A DNA stretch of 7,053 nt from Acidobacteriaceae bacterium (GTDB lineage Bacteria; Acidobacteriota; Terriglobia; Terriglobales; Acidobacteriaceae): positions 16,458 through 23,510 of the forward strand of contig PLSH01000049.1 of the NCBI GenBank assembly GCA_003165095.1, read 5' to 3'. The position numbers and the translations under genes were made by a program. The notes under the pieces are model-generated. The model made no database searches. It saw only the letters and a program-made list of their open reading frames with translations, and was not told the DNA's origin. Below are positions 6,813-7,053 of this stretch, piece after piece; within the stretch, counting starts at the first letter, position 1, and every line of letters begins with the position of its first letter.

Positions 6813-7053
6813 ATGACGAATTCTTTTACCTACGAAGCGATTGCCAAAATGATCGATCACTCGCTGCTCAATCCATCTTTGACGGCTGCGGAGATTGACG
6901 ATGGGATCGCGCTGGCGATTCGATACAACGTGGCCAGCGTCTGCATCCTGCCCTGCTACCTGGCCAGGTGCGCTGAGCTGCTTAAGGGAACCACGGTTCG
7001 CCCCAGCACCACCATCGGCTTTCCCCACGGCGGGCATACCACCGCGATCAAGC
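6813..7053 (+). CDS. deoC: DeoC-family aldolase, N-terminal part, cut by the window edge
   Basis: The first 80 codons are visible and the frame is still open at the right edge. The protein resembles deoxyribose-phosphate aldolase: an early MIDHSLLNPSLT (13-24; compare the IDHTLLKP start of the family), ASVCILPCYLARCAELLKG (41-59), and STTIGFPHGGHTTAIK (65-80), which matches the conserved IGFPxG segment near the second beta strand of the barrel. Deoxyribose-phosphate aldolases cleave 2-deoxyribose 5-phosphate to glyceraldehyde 3-phosphate and acetaldehyde through a Schiff-base lysine; that lysine lies beyond the window, so activity cannot be judged. The family also holds aldolases acting on other phosphorylated sugars, and the ROK kinase next door makes a substrate other than deoxyribose 5-phosphate possible. 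The start is ATG 6813, supported by GGAG. Confidence 0.85.
   Translation, partial: MTNSFTYEAIAKMIDHSLLNPSLTAAEIDDGIALAIRYNVASVCILPCYLARCAELLKGTTVRPSTTIGFPHGGHTTAIK

Noticed and set aside
6122..6814. Minus-strand open frame of 230 codons opposite the ROK kinase
   Set aside because: The kinase motifs on the plus strand are unambiguous; the antisense product is a low-complexity Ala/Pro/Arg/Ser-rich shadow typical of GC-rich genes.
1..7053. CRISPR arrays, tRNA or rRNA genes, insertion sequences, phage genes
   Set aside because: No regularly spaced repeats, cloverleaf or rRNA-like sequence, transposase or phage motifs were seen on either strand.

Overview
This window looks like carbohydrate-use chromosome sequence from an acidobacterium (class Terriglobia or a relative). 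The main support is the large outer-membrane receptor of the Oar-like, carboxypeptidase-regulatory-domain type that this phylum has in many copies, together with the moderately high GC of the genes. The taxonomic call is inference from gene type only; no marker gene is present.

Layout. Positions 1-315 (+) hold the C-terminal end of a gene entering from the left, ending in a beta-rich segment of the kind seen at the end of glycoside hydrolases; its identity is uncertain. It converges on a minus-strand regulator gene (358-1455) in which an IclR-type winged helix is joined to a sugar-binding, periplasmic-binding-protein-like sensor instead of the usual IclR effector domain. Upstream of it on the same strand is a 1166-residue TonB-dependent receptor (1707-5207). 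A strong GC hairpin lies between these two genes. From 5208 to 5801 is a divergent intergenic region of about 590 bp with a markedly AT-rich core and several inverted repeats. To the right, on the plus strand, are a ROK-family sugar kinase (start best placed at 5802) and, 21 bp downstream with its own good ribosome binding site, the first 80 codons of a DeoC-family aldolase that runs off the window.

How the parts may work together (inference). The receptor would import a sugar-containing compound across the outer membrane, the ROK kinase would phosphorylate a sugar in the cytoplasm, the DeoC-type aldolase would cleave a phosphorylated sugar, and the chimeric regulator would sense a free sugar and act at the dyads between the divergent units. 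The substrate cannot be read from the sequence.

The points most worth a second look are the regulator's domain combination and a 33-bp nested dyad centred at 5261 in the receptor's leader region. No RNA genes, CRISPR arrays, insertion sequences or clear gene decay were seen. The system is better described as an uncharacterised variant of a sugar-utilisation locus than as a wholly new kind of system.
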